From contig NZ_POPB01000339.1 in assembly GCF_002964045.1 (NCBI RefSeq), positions 1 to 64,000 of the forward strand: 64,000 nt of DNA, read 5' to 3'. Below, one piece after another: positions 14,757 through 23,205 of this stretch (positions within the stretch are counted from its first letter, which is position 1; every line of letters starts with the position of its first letter). The notes beneath the pieces are model-generated. The model saw only the letters and a list, made by a program, of their open reading frames with translations, did no database searches and was not told where the DNA came from. The translations under genes and the position numbers were made by a program. The DNA is from Streptococcus suis (GTDB lineage Bacteria; Bacillota; Bacilli; Lactobacillales; Streptococcaceae).

Positions 14757-17363
14757 ATGAAATTTCGTTTTAGTAAGTGTGCCCTAGCCCTCAGCCTAGC
14801 TTTACTGGCTAGCACCAACACCGCCCTTGTCTCTGCTGAAGAAACCAGCACAGAGACCCCTGTCTTAAAGACTGAAACAGAAACCAGTAGCTCTGTAGCA
14901 ACCAGCCAAGCCGAAGCAACGACTGGTGAGGTTGCCACACCGACAACTACCGAAACTACAGCCGGTGAGGCTGTCACGCCAACTACAGAAACCACTGACC
15001 AGTCTGTTACACCAGTAACAGAAGAAGCTGCTCCTGTTGTAGAAACCAGCAATACTCCAGTTAACGACACAACAGCTAGCCCTGTTACAACAACACGCGC
15101 AGCGGCTACTGAAACTACCACTCCAGTTGAAGGCCAGTCTGTTGATGTCCGTATCCTAGCAACAACGGACCTCCATACCAACTTGGTCAACTACGACTAC
15201 TACCAAGACAAGCCTGTGGAAACACTCGGTCTGGCTAAAACGGCGGTCCTAATCGAAGAGGCAAAAGCTGAGAATTCAAATATTGTGCTTGTGGATAACG
15301 GTGACACCATCCAAGGAACACCGCTTGGCAATTACAAGTCTCTCATTGATCCGATTGAAGAAGGTGAGCAACACCCTATGTACACTGCCTTGGACACGCT
15401 CGGTTTCGATGCTGGTACCCTTGGAAACCATGAGTTCAACTACGGTCTAGACTATCTCCGCAAGGTGATTTCAACTGCTGGCATGCCCCTTCTCAATGCC
15501 AACGTTTTACATCCTACAACCAAAGACTTCCTCTACCAGCCTTATACGATCATTGACAAGACCTTCACAGATACGACTGGCAAGGCTGTCAGCCTGAAAG
15601 TCGGGATCACAGGAATCGTTCCGCCACAAATCCTCAACTGGGACAAAGCCTATTTGGAAGGCAAGGTCATCGTGCGCGATGCGGTTGAAGCAGTCCGTGA
15701 CATTGTTCCTGTTATTCGTGAAAATGGCGCTGACATCGTTTTGGTTCTTTCTCACTCAGGTATCGGTGATGACCAGTATGAAGTCGGCGAGGAAAATGTC
15801 GGTTACCAAATCGCCAGCCTAGCTGGAGTTGATGCGGTCATCACAGGCCACTCCCACGCAGAATTCCCAGGAACTGCTGAAAAACCAAGCTTCTATGCTA
15901 AATATGCTGGCGTGGACGACACAAATGGAAAAATCAACGGCACTCCTGTCACTATGGCTGGAAAATACGGTGACCACCTTGGGGTGATTGACCTAAACCT
16001 GACTTATACTGACGGTAAATGGACCACAACTTCTAGCAAGGCAGCCATCCGCAAGATTGACACCAAGTCATCTGTGGCGGACAGTCGTATCATTGACCTC
16101 GCTAAAGAAGCTCATACTGAAACTATCAACTATGTCCGTCAGCAAGTCGGTGAAACAACTGCTCCAATCAACAGTTTCTTCTCCTTGGTGCAAGACGACC
16201 CATCTGTTCAAATCGTCAACAATGCCCAAATCTGGTATGCTAAACAGCAACTAGCAGGAACGCCTGAAGCCGGCCTACCAATCCTTTCTGCAGCAGCCCC
16301 ATTCAAGGCTGGAACTCGTGGTGATGCAACTGCCTATACAGATATTCCTGCTGGCCCAATCGCCATCAAGAACGTAGCAGACCTTTACCTCTACGACAAC
16401 GTTGTAGCCATCTTAAAAGTCAACGGTGCCCAACTCAAAGAATGGTTGGAAATGTCCGCTGGTCAGTTCAATCAAATCGATCCAAACTCTACTGAACCGC
16501 AAAACCTGGTCAATACAGATTACCGGACTTATAACTTCGATGTCATTGATGGCGTAACCTATCAATACGACATCACCCAGCCAAACAAGTACGACCGCAG
16601 TGGTAAGCTAGTCAACGAAACTGCTAGTCGTGTTCGCAACCTTCAGTACAATGGACAGGCTGTCACAGATGAGCAAGAGTTTATCGTTGTGACCAACAAC
16701 TACCGTGCAAATGGTACCTTCCCAGGTGTCAAAGATGCCTCTGTCAATTATTTGCTTAATTTGGAAAACCGCCAAGCTATCATCAACTACATCATCTCTG
16801 AGAAGGTCATCAACCCAACTGCAGACAATAACTGGACCTTTACAGATAGCATCAAGGGCTTAGACCTCCGTTTCTTGACAGCCGATCGTGCAAAAGACCT
16901 GTTGGCTAATCAAGAAGGTCTGGTTTACATCCAAGCCTCTACTGAAAACGAAGGATTTGGCGAATTCAAATTTGTCTACACTGAGCCAAAAGTGGTGACA
17001 CCTCCAACTAACCAAACAGATGCCAACACTGACACATCTGCTGGTCAAACTGGTGTTCAAATCACACTTCCATCTGGTCAGGTGATTACCCTTCCAGCTG
17101 AAAAAACAACTGCACCTGCACCAAAACACAAACTTGCTACAACCACTGTATCTACCAACAAACCTGGTTTCGTAGCAGTCGCAACTACTACGACAAACAC
17201 AGATACAGCGACCGATACTACTTCAAAAATAAGTACCGCCTCTACAAAAGCTCAAACTGGACAAAAAACACTCCCTGCAACTGGTGAGGCAAGTTCTGTA
17301 CTCAGCCTCCTTGGCTTCAGCTTGATTGGCTTTGTCGGTGCTTTCCGCAAGAAAAAAGACTAG
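14757..17363 (+). CDS. LPXTG-anchored 5'-nucleotidase / 2',3'-cyclic-nucleotide phosphodiesterase
   Basis: 868 aa. A signal peptide (cleavage after about VSA-EE, residue 30) is followed by a Thr/Glu-rich region to about residue 130. The calcineurin-like phosphoesterase domain carries ATTDLHTN, DNGDTIQG, GNHEFNYG, SHSGIG and TGHSHAEF, the full set of metal ligands. A 5'-nucleotidase C-terminal domain (about residues 430-660) has YDNVVAILKVNG. A Thr-rich stalk and LPATGEAS, a hydrophobic helix and FRKKKD form the sortase signal. It resembles S. suis surface enzymes such as SntA and other cell-wall nucleotidases; which one cannot be settled here. The longer frame start at 14697 overlaps the promoter and is rejected. 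Confidence 0.93.
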   Translation: MKFRFSKCALALSLALLASTNTALVSAEETSTETPVLKTETETSSSVATSQAEATTGEVATPTTTETTAGEAVTPTTETTDQSVTPVTEEAAPVVETSNTPVNDTTASPVTTTRAAATETTTPVEGQSVDVRILATTDLHTNLVNYDYYQDKPVETLGLAKTAVLIEEAKAENSNIVLVDNGDTIQGTPLGNYKSLIDPIEEGEQHPMYTALDTLGFDAGTLGNHEFNYGLDYLRKVISTAGMPLLNANVLHPTTKDFLYQPYTIIDKTFTDTTGKAVSLKVGITGIVPPQILNWDKAYLEGKVIVRDAVEAVRDIVPVIRENGADIVLVLSHSGIGDDQYEVGEENVGYQIASLAGVDAVITGHSHAEFPGTAEKPSFYAKYAGVDDTNGKINGTPVTMAGKYGDHLGVIDLNLTYTDGKWTTTSSKAAIRKIDTKSSVADSRIIDLAKEAHTETINYVRQQVGETTAPINSFFSLVQDDPSVQIVNNAQIWYAKQQLAGTPEAGLPILSAAAPFKAGTRGDATAYTDIPAGPIAIKNVADLYLYDNVVAILKVNGAQLKEWLEMSAGQFNQIDPNSTEPQNLVNTDYRTYNFDVIDGVTYQYDITQPNKYDRSGKLVNETASRVRNLQYNGQAVTDEQEFIVVTNNYRANGTFPGVKDASVNYLLNLENRQAIINYIISEKVINPTADNNWTFTDSIKGLDLRFLTADRAKDLLANQEGLVYIQASTENEGFGEFKFVYTEPKVVTPPTNQTDANTDTSAGQTGVQITLPSGQVITLPAEKTTAPAPKHKLATTTVSTNKPGFVAVATTTTNTDTATDTTSKISTASTKAQTGQKTLPATGEASSVLSLLGFSLIGFVGAFRKKKD

Positions 17364-17385
17364 TAAAAACATGTAAGAGGAAACC

Positions 17386-17906
17386 ATGTTTCAACCTTCC
17401 CTACTCTAAATTCTACCTCCTTCCAACTTCGAAAAATCGAGGAAACAGACCTCGATGACCTGTGGGAAATCTATTCCAACCCCCTTCATTTCCAATACAC
17501 TCCTAACACGTCAACTAAAAATAAAGAAACCCTTCGCAAACGAATCAGTCATTTCCAACGTGATTTTGATAAGAAAAAAAGATTGTTTTTAGGACTAGAA
17601 TTTCAAGGAAAATTGATTGGCGTTTTGGAAGTTTTCGACCACAAGAAACGGTCTGCGTCGGTAACCATAGGCTATCGGATTCATCATGCCTTCTGGAATC
17701 AGGGTCTAGCTAGTCAGGCAGTCAGCCTGCTCTGCCATTTCCTAATGGAAGAATGTCAGATAAAAGCAATCGTTGCCTTTGTCCTGCCAGAAAACCGAGC
17801 CTCTCAGAAGGTGCTACTGAAAAATGGTTTTCAACAGAGTGGGCAAATCGAGGAGGTCTGGAAGGGCTTGGGGCAGGTCAGCCTCTTGCAATTTGAACGA
17901 AAATAG
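17386..17906 (+). pseudogene. GNAT acetyltransferase with a frameshift near the start
   Basis: The ATG at 17386 with AGAGG upstream reads MFQPSLL and stops. A second frame continues with no start codon: FQLRKIEETDLDDLWEIYSN, then GKLIGVLEVFDH, IGYRIHHAFWNQGLASQAVS (acetyl-CoA loop) and ENRASQKVLLKNGF to the stop at 17906. One base inserted after codon 6 would fuse them into a normal protein of about 173 aa. A TTG at 17583 could start only the C-terminal two thirds. It is either a decayed gene or a sequence error. Confidence 0.7.
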
Positions 17907-17907
17907 T

Positions 17908-17933
17908 AAAAACCAGGGAAATCCTGGTTTTTC
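17908..17933. terminator. Bidirectional terminator
   Basis: AAAACCAGG and CCTGGTTTT around GAAAT, between the convergent GNAT and DUF554 genes. Confidence 0.85.
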
Positions 17934-18650
17934 TTATGCAAAGTAGCTCCAAACAACCGCGATAAGAATCGCAGGCAACATGTTGGCAACGCGAATCTTT
18001 TTGTCCCAGATGATATTGACACCGACACAAAAGATGAGGGCGGAGCCGATAAAGGAGAGATTGGCAAGGGCCTGATCCGTCATCAAAGGTTCAATCAGAC
18101 GGGCCAAAAGAGTCACAGAGCCTTGAAAGAGAAAGACTGGTACCGCTGAAAATCCAGCACCCTTGCCCAAACTGGCCGTCATGATAAAAATAATAATAAA
18201 GTCCAGAATACTCTTAATGACCAAAAGGCTAGAATCTCCCGTCAGACCATCTTGTATAGAGCCAATAATGGCCATGGCACCGATACAGACAGTCAGAGAG
18301 GCAGTCAAAAAAGCATCTAAAAACTGAGAGTCTTGACCATTGCCCGACTTTTCTCGGAGCCAAATCCCCAATCGTTCAAACCAGCCTTCGATATGAAGAA
18401 CCTCGCCTAAAAAAGTCCCAAAGGCTAGACTCAGCACAAAGAGCATAGTATTCTGGGTGACCAGTTGACCATTTTCTACTCTTAAAAGGCCTGTCAGCGT
18501 TCCTGAAATCCCTAAAAAGAGAATGGCAACGCCGCTAGCCAAGGTTAGCCCAGACTGATGCCGTTCTTTCAGCAAATGTCCAAACCAAGACCCTAGCAAA
18601 CCTGCTAGGGCAATGGCCACTGTATTGATAATGGTTCCTAATGCGAACAT
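17934..18650 (-). CDS. DUF554 family membrane protein
   Basis: 238 aa and very hydrophobic, with about seven TM helices and conserved glycines (GTIINTVAIALAGLLGSWFG at the N terminus, CIGAMAIIGSIQDGLTGD, VGVNIIWDKKIRVANMLPA at the C terminus). This matches the DUF554 (YdfK/YqgA) family, thought to be transport-related; the substrate is unknown. It is 12 bp downstream of the orphan gene 18663-19922 and may be cotranscribed with it. Confidence 0.85.
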   Translation of the reverse strand: MFALGTIINTVAIALAGLLGSWFGHLLKERHQSGLTLASGVAILFLGISGTLTGLLRVENGQLVTQNTMLFVLSLAFGTFLGEVLHIEGWFERLGIWLREKSGNGQDSQFLDAFLTASLTVCIGAMAIIGSIQDGLTGDSSLLVIKSILDFIIIFIMTASLGKGAGFSAVPVFLFQGSVTLLARLIEPLMTDQALANLSFIGSALIFCVGVNIIWDKKIRVANMLPAILIAVVWSYFA

Positions 18651-18662
18651 ATCTCTCCTCTA

Positions 18663-19922
18663 TCATCCTCTACCATCTGTCAACAGATAATAAACTTTGC
18701 CATCGTCAAGTAACAATTCTACATTCTCACCATAGTTGTTAATCGATAGTTGCTTACTAGATTGGTAGAAAACAGCTTTTTGTTCTGAAATTAGCTTAAC
18801 TGTCCGTTTTCGAACATCAATGTAACGAATGGCCTTATTTAGCTCTCCAGCCGCTTTACCAATTCCAAAACCTGCTGCTGCACCTACGATACCTCCAAGA
18901 AAGCCTACTCCAGCAGCAACATGGGCATTCTTATCCAACTCTTTTGCAATATCTGCAACTACTTTCATAGCGCCTTCCTGTGCACGTCTATTGCGCTTAG
19001 TGTCAATTTGGAAAAATTTTATCTTATCTTTGTGCCAATTGGCTATCTTTTCACCTAGACTATTACAATTGTTTAGATAGTACTCGTACACATAATAACT
19101 ACTATCCTCTGACATCACTCCTTGCGAGAAGGCTAGATCTAGCTTACTAAGTTCCGCTAATAATCTCAACAAGGTTTGTTGATAGGATAAATTAGTACTT
19201 AACTTATCAATTAACTGTTCATACTTTTCAAAAGATAATTCTTTTCCCTTAGTGAGACTCTCTTCAATAGCTAGATTGACCTGTTCTAGTAACTTGGTTA
19301 CTTCAGCACGGAAGTTAGCACACTCCATCAACTTTAATCTTACTAATTCAGTATTTCCAACATAATCTGCTGAAAATTTTGATAGCTGAGAAATATTAAC
19401 AATCAAAGCCCGAACAGTCCCTTTAAATTCTCTTTCTTGAAAATCTTTAATATCATTTAAAGTTTCTTTCATGGAATTAAGTTGTCCATTGATTTCAGCC
19501 ATATAATATTGACCAACAACCATGGCACCAACTTGCATTGCACCCGAAACGGCTGCCGCAGCTTTTGCTCCCTTTGCGATATCCACTTGTGCAGGAGTCA
19601 AGATTGCATGGGTATTAATTTTTCCATCTGCACCTTTAACAAAGGCACGATACTTATCCGTTTCCCCTTTGATTTTGTGCAAATCGCCTATCGGCAAATC
19701 CACTTTGAACAATCCCTTAGGAATATTAGGCTGTACGGCTTTCTGAAGATTATGTTTAAGTGCTGGTTGAACTATCTTTTCAACATGAGCCAAAACTTTC
19801 GGATTTGTGATTTCATATTTTTGATATGGCGGCAATGCCAACTCATCCATTTCCTGAATGAGGGCAAAACAGTTCTCAGATACAATTAGTTCTCCTTGTT
19901 CCTTTGACTTTAGTTCATTCAT
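18663..19922 (-). CDS. Orphan 419-aa helical protein with two Gly/Ala-rich hydrophobic segments
   Basis: No signal peptide and no family I recognise. Residues 120-145 (AKAAAAVSGAMQVGAMVVGQ) and 335-360 (HVAAGVGFLGGIVGAAAGFG) are small-residue hydrophobic hairpin candidates. They flank about 190 residues of amphipathic helix (KETLNDIKDFQEREF, LMECANFRAEVTKLLEQVN) with coiled-coil character. Long helices around a glycine-rich hydrophobic stretch are reminiscent of alpha-helical pore formers, or of membrane-active defence effectors, but that is only an analogy. GGAG precedes the ATG. It sits between rsmE and a DUF554 gene, interrupting an otherwise housekeeping cluster. Confidence 0.75.
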   Translation of the reverse strand: MNELKSKEQGELIVSENCFALIQEMDELALPPYQKYEITNPKVLAHVEKIVQPALKHNLQKAVQPNIPKGLFKVDLPIGDLHKIKGETDKYRAFVKGADGKINTHAILTPAQVDIAKGAKAAAAVSGAMQVGAMVVGQYYMAEINGQLNSMKETLNDIKDFQEREFKGTVRALIVNISQLSKFSADYVGNTELVRLKLMECANFRAEVTKLLEQVNLAIEESLTKGKELSFEKYEQLIDKLSTNLSYQQTLLRLLAELSKLDLAFSQGVMSEDSSYYVYEYYLNNCNSLGEKIANWHKDKIKFFQIDTKRNRRAQEGAMKVVADIAKELDKNAHVAAGVGFLGGIVGAAAGFGIGKAAGELNKAIRYIDVRKRTVKLISEQKAVFYQSSKQLSINNYGENVELLLDDGKVYYLLTDGRG

Positions 19923-19935
19923 CTTGAGACTCTCC

Positions 19936-20682
19936 TTATTTCAACAATTCCGTTGCGTAGCTAATAGCAGAAAGAGCATAAAGTGGAGCCGTTTCTGCTC
20001 GTAAGATACGAGGACCAAGACCTGTCTTGACCGCTCCTACTCCTTCAAAAGCGGCTACTTCCTCAGGCGACACGCCACCTTCTGGACCGACGATGACAAG
20101 GACTGATTGCTCGGCTTCTAAGCCAGACAAGATTTTCACTAGATTGGCTTGTTCGCCCTCCTTGGCGGATTCTTCGTAGGCTAAGATAATCTGGTCAAAA
20201 CCTGCCAGCTGGGATAGGAAATCGCCTTTTTTCTCGAACAAACGAACTGCTGGAATCCGATTGCGTTTGCTTTGCTCGGCTGCTCCTTGGGCGATTTTTT
20301 CTAACTTTTCTGCTTTTTTTGCCAGTTTTTTGCCGTCCCATTTGACCACAGACCAGTCCGCTGGAAAGGCCCAAAGAGCTGCCATGCCTAACTCCGTTGC
20401 CTTTTGGGCGACAAATTCGAGCTTATCTCCCTTGGGAAAGCCCATGGCAATAGTAACGGAAACGGGTAATTCGACATTGTCTGCCAGTTCTTCGATGATT
20501 TCAACAGATTGGCTCTGGCTGTCCACTACACGCGCCAAGCGTTTAATCCCGTCGTCAAAAACAAGGACAATCTGGTCGTCTGCCTGCAAGCGCATAACAG
20601 AAAACATGTGCTTGGCAGTGTCCTTATCGCTAATCTGGAAAATGCCCTGCGGTGCTCTGCCATTGACAAAATACTGCTGCAT
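19936..20682 (-). CDS. rsmE: 16S rRNA (uracil1498-N3)-methyltransferase
   Basis: 248 aa from the ATG at 20682, which has GGAGG 5 nt upstream; an upstream TTG would include that site. N-terminal PUA-like domain (MQQYFVNGRAPQGIFQ), then a SPOUT fold with the knot motifs VIVGPEGGVSPEEVAAFE and LGPRILRAETAPLYALS, which identify RsmE. It acts on 30S subunits. It overlaps the stop of the 3' neighbouring prmA frame region tightly, and the prmA-rsmE order is common in Firmicutes. Confidence 0.95.
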   Translation of the reverse strand: MQQYFVNGRAPQGIFQISDKDTAKHMFSVMRLQADDQIVLVFDDGIKRLARVVDSQSQSVEIIEELADNVELPVSVTIAMGFPKGDKLEFVAQKATELGMAALWAFPADWSVVKWDGKKLAKKAEKLEKIAQGAAEQSKRNRIPAVRLFEKKGDFLSQLAGFDQIILAYEESAKEGEQANLVKILSGLEAEQSVLVIVGPEGGVSPEEVAAFEGVGAVKTGLGPRILRAETAPLYALSAISYATELLK

Positions 20683-20683
20683 C

Positions 20684-21637
20684 CTAGCCTCCAATCACAC
20701 CTGAGCGGTCAGCTGTTTTCTTGAAGACGCAGCAATTCCACTCGCCCTGGATCATGTGGGTCTCAAGGAAGAAGCCAGCCGCCTCCGCCGATGCTCGCAC
20801 CATGTCCCACTTATCCGCGATGATGCCGCTCATAATTAGGTAGCCCTCCTCCTTGACCAGACGGTAGGCATCCTCAGTCAGATGGATGAGAATGTCCGCC
20901 AAGATGTTGGCAACGATGACTTCTGCTTTAATATCAACGCCACGAAGCAAGTCACCTGCCGCAACATGAATATTGCTAGTGTGGGCGTTGAGGTCAATGT
21001 TTTCCTGAGCCACACGCACCGCCACTTCATCCAAGTCATAGGCGTAAATCTCCTTGGCACCTAGGAGGGAGCTAGCAATGGAAAGGACACCTGAGCCTGT
21101 GCCGACGTCGATGACTGTCTCGCCACCACGCAGGACCTGAGAAAGAGCAAAAAGGCTCATCTTGGTCGTCGGGTGAGTTCCCGTCCCGAAAGCCATGCCT
21201 GGGTCCAAGCGGATAATTTTCTCACCAGCCGTTGCCTCATAGTCCGTCCAAGACGGCACAATGGTCAAATCGTGGGTAATGCGGGCTGGCTCATAGTATT
21301 TCTTCCAGTTGTCCGCCCAGTCTTCCTCCGCCAGTTCCTGACTTTCTAGGCTGACCTGACCCGTTTCCAAGCCAAATCCCGTCAAATCCGCCAAGCGAGT
21401 CACCAAGTCTGCCTTAACTTCCTCAATATCTACAGTATCAGGATAATAGGCCGTAATGGCAATCATATCCGACTGCTCCACCTCGGGATAGAGTTCACCA
21501 AAACGGTCCTCCTGTCCCACATAGTCAGCCGAGTCGCTAATCGCCACCCCCTGACTGCCCGTTTCAATCATTAGATTTGAAACTGCCTCTTCTGCATCAC
21601 GATGTACGTGAATCGTTAATTCTTGCCATGAGTTCAT
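20684..21637 (-). CDS. prmA: Ribosomal protein L11 methyltransferase
   Basis: 317 aa. The SAM-binding motif [20 protein letters not shown] (about residues 176-195) and post-motif [13 protein letters not shown] are typical of PrmA, which trimethylates L11. The acidic N-terminal substrate-recognition domain ([20 protein letters not shown]) is present. It is directly upstream of rsmE. Confidence 0.95.
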   Translation of the reverse strand: MNSWQELTIHVHRDAEEAVSNLMIETGSQGVAISDSADYVGQEDRFGELYPEVEQSDMIAITAYYPDTVDIEEVKADLVTRLADLTGFGLETGQVSLESQELAEEDWADNWKKYYEPARITHDLTIVPSWTDYEATAGEKIIRLDPGMAFGTGTHPTTKMSLFALSQVLRGGETVIDVGTGSGVLSIASSLLGAKEIYAYDLDEVAVRVAQENIDLNAHTSNIHVAAGDLLRGVDIKAEVIVANILADILIHLTEDAYRLVKEEGYLIMSGIIADKWDMVRASAEAAGFFLETHMIQGEWNCCVFKKTADRSGVIGG

Positions 21638-21779
21638 GTTTGTTGTTCCTTTTCTTTTCTATGCGTCAATCACTGTATTATTGTACCGATTTCTAGCCTA
21701 TTTTACAAGTTAATGTTATAAGGTAGGTAAAATCAAAATAATTTTCGAATAAATAAAATGACAGGAAAATCTGAGCGGT

Positions 21780-22051
21780 GGTTCTGATTTCTGAAAGGTG
21801 GTGGTGCCTATGCAAATAGACACAAAATCCAACGGAAAGGCTAGCCCATGCCAGATGGTAAGTAAACTTACTCATCTGGCAACGACAAATCCTATAAGAT
21901 TTGTCTAGGGCACGCACTAACTCGAGTTTTGAAAAATATCGTTTCAAAACTCTCACGTCGGAAATCTCTGGATTTATATTTATCAAGTCTACTTGTTGAA
22001 ATGCTGAGCTTGATAATCGTCATCATTTTAGCTATTCGAGATAAAAAATAA
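21780..22051 (+). pseudogene. Type I toxin transcript, diverged copy 2
   Basis: Same order as copy 1: a 5' repeat GAGCGGTGGTTCTGA, a ribosome binding site AAAGGTGGTGGTG, the 122-bp hairpin cassette, then a hydrophobic C-terminal reading frame (LDLYLSSLLVEMLSLIIVI then ILAIRDKK) ending at TAA 22049-22051. The frame continues upstream into the cassette without a good start, so translation is doubtful. The peptide resembles Fst/holin-like toxins only in general character. Confidence 0.5.
21839..21960 (+). repeat. 122-bp hairpin cassette, copy 2
   Basis: About 5 mismatches to 11338-11459 over the full length; the flanking toxin sequences are far more diverged. It has the same three hairpins. GAAAG (copy 1) or GGAAA (copy 2) occurs at both edges, which could be a short target duplication. 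Confidence 0.8.
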
Positions 22052-22159
22052 CCGTCAGCAAACTTTGACACAGTTCTGACGGTTATTTAATCTAACGAAC
22101 TGAACCACCATTTAGCGGTCCTACTGGGCGTTGAGCTGGAACTCAACGCCTTTTCTATT
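22042..22159 (-). ncRNA. Type I antitoxin RNA (RNA II-like), copy 2
   Basis: Promoter TTGACT (forward 22188-22193), 17 bp, TATTAT (forward 22165-22170). The RNA begins with the stem-loop GGCGTTGAG..CTCAACGCC (22127-22150), then carries TAAATGGTGGTTCAG, matching the 5' end of the toxin RNA. It ends at the TAACCGTCAG/CTGACGGTTA hairpin (22049-22085). The architecture is the same as copy 1 although the primary sequence differs. Confidence 0.7.
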
Positions 22160-22224
22160 TTTAGATAATAGCAAAAGTTTCACCCATAGTCAAGTCAGAA
22201 CCAAACTTACAGATATCTCGCTCC

Positions 22225-22695
22225 CTAATACCTCGGATATGGGTAAAATTCCCCTTCTACCAAGTCTGCTCTGCCTTTTTCAAAAGCCTCACCGTCCCAA
22301 GCAATCGCAAATTCTTGGGCCTCTGGGTCCGCCAAAAAGTCCATGAGGTCATCTAGGCCTTGGTCTGCGGTGTCCTTGAGAAAGCTTGCAAAATAGGTCA
22401 GAAACTCTGCTGAAAAGCCCTTCTTGGCGTCAAATGGCAGAGCGACCAGATAGTCTTCCTCATCAAAGCGAGACTTGTCCTGGTTGTAGAAAAGGACGTA
22501 CTCCTCCAGGAAAATATCCTCTGCAGATGCATTGCCTTCGTCGTCCACCGTTTCAATCCCAGCCGCATTTTGCGCCTCCAAGATAAAAGCCAACTCAACT
22601 GCGTGGTTTTTCTTGTCCCAGTTAAGCTCATAATCGTAAGTAAAATGTTTGTCCAGTGCTGCTTCCAGCACATCTAAAAAGCCATGTTTTGCCAT
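22225..22695 (-). CDS. DUF3013 family protein
   Basis: 156 aa, acidic and cytoplasmic, without signal or TM. The text MAKHGFLDVLEAALDKHFTY, FILEAQNAAG and FYNQDKSRFDEEDYLVALPF fits the DUF3013 family of lactic acid bacteria, whose function is unknown. It lies between the second type I locus and a BOX-like repeat. Confidence 0.8.
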   Translation of the reverse strand: MAKHGFLDVLEAALDKHFTYDYELNWDKKNHAVELAFILEAQNAAGIETVDDEGNASAEDIFLEEYVLFYNQDKSRFDEEDYLVALPFDAKKGFSAEFLTYFASFLKDTADQGLDDLMDFLADPEAQEFAIAWDGEAFEKGRADLVEGEFYPYPRY

Positions 22696-22711
22696 TCTAT
22701 TTCCTCTTTTC

Positions 22712-22822
22712 TATATAGTCTTTTAGTTTACTTTTAGTACTAGGCAACGAGCTGTAGGCTGTACTGAAGTACGGCAAAGCGAGTTAACGACGTAATAAAA
22801 GAAAAACTAAATGACGATAAAT
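22712..22822. repeat. BOX-like modular repeat, copy A
   Basis: Left end TATAGTCTTTTAGTTTACTT, then TTTAGTAC; right end CGTAATAAAAG..AACTAAATGACGATAAA. The ends are mutually inverted. It is the shortest of three copies, at about 110 bp. The right end supplies the last codons and the stop (E-F-I-V-I-stop) of the gene at 22807-23136. Confidence 0.75.
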
Positions 22823-23136
22823 TCCAATAAATTTATTTCTCGACCATATTTGACGGAAGCCCGCTTGTCTTTCTCCAAAATGGACTTGGTTAAATCTAGT
22901 TGATTCACCGCTGCCAAGGCTACAGCATAGTGAATAACGTCAGCTAATTCTTCTGCCAGACGAGCAGAGCTGTCGTCTTCGCCATCCATCATCTTGCGGC
23001 CTGCACGTTGATTCAGTAGCTCTGCCACTTCACCAATTTCCTCCACTAATTTCATAAAGAGACTTTGCTCTGGAACTGTCGTCCCATAGTGGTCACGCAA
23101 GTATTCTTCCAAAACACTCACCGTCAACTCCGTCAT
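22807..23136 (-). CDS. MazG-like nucleotide pyrophosphohydrolase
   Basis: 109 aa with the helical MazG-type core: FMKLVEEIGEVAELLNQRAG and SARLAEELADVIHYAVALAA carry the EExxE and ExxD metal ligands. Such proteins hydrolyse non-canonical or excess NTPs. The last five codons lie in the BOX-like repeat, so the natural C terminus may have been replaced. It is divergent from rarA. Confidence 0.88.
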   Translation of the reverse strand: MTELTVSVLEEYLRDHYGTTVPEQSLFMKLVEEIGEVAELLNQRAGRKMMDGEDDSSARLAEELADVIHYAVALAAVNQLDLTKSILEKDKRASVKYGREINLLEFIVI

Positions 23137-23205
23137 CTTCGTTTTTCTCCAAATCCTAAAATTGTAGTATAATGATTATACCATAAATGCACTGAAAGGA
23201 AGCCT

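Noticed and set aside
14741-15190. 149-aa Val/Ser-rich minus-strand ORF
   Set aside because: Antisense of the Thr/Glu-rich repeat region of the LPXTG nucleotidase; low-complexity artefact.
21693-21986. 97-aa minus-strand ORF across the second type I locus
   Set aside because: It overlaps the hairpin cassette on the wrong strand, has no ribosome binding site and is not conserved at copy 1.
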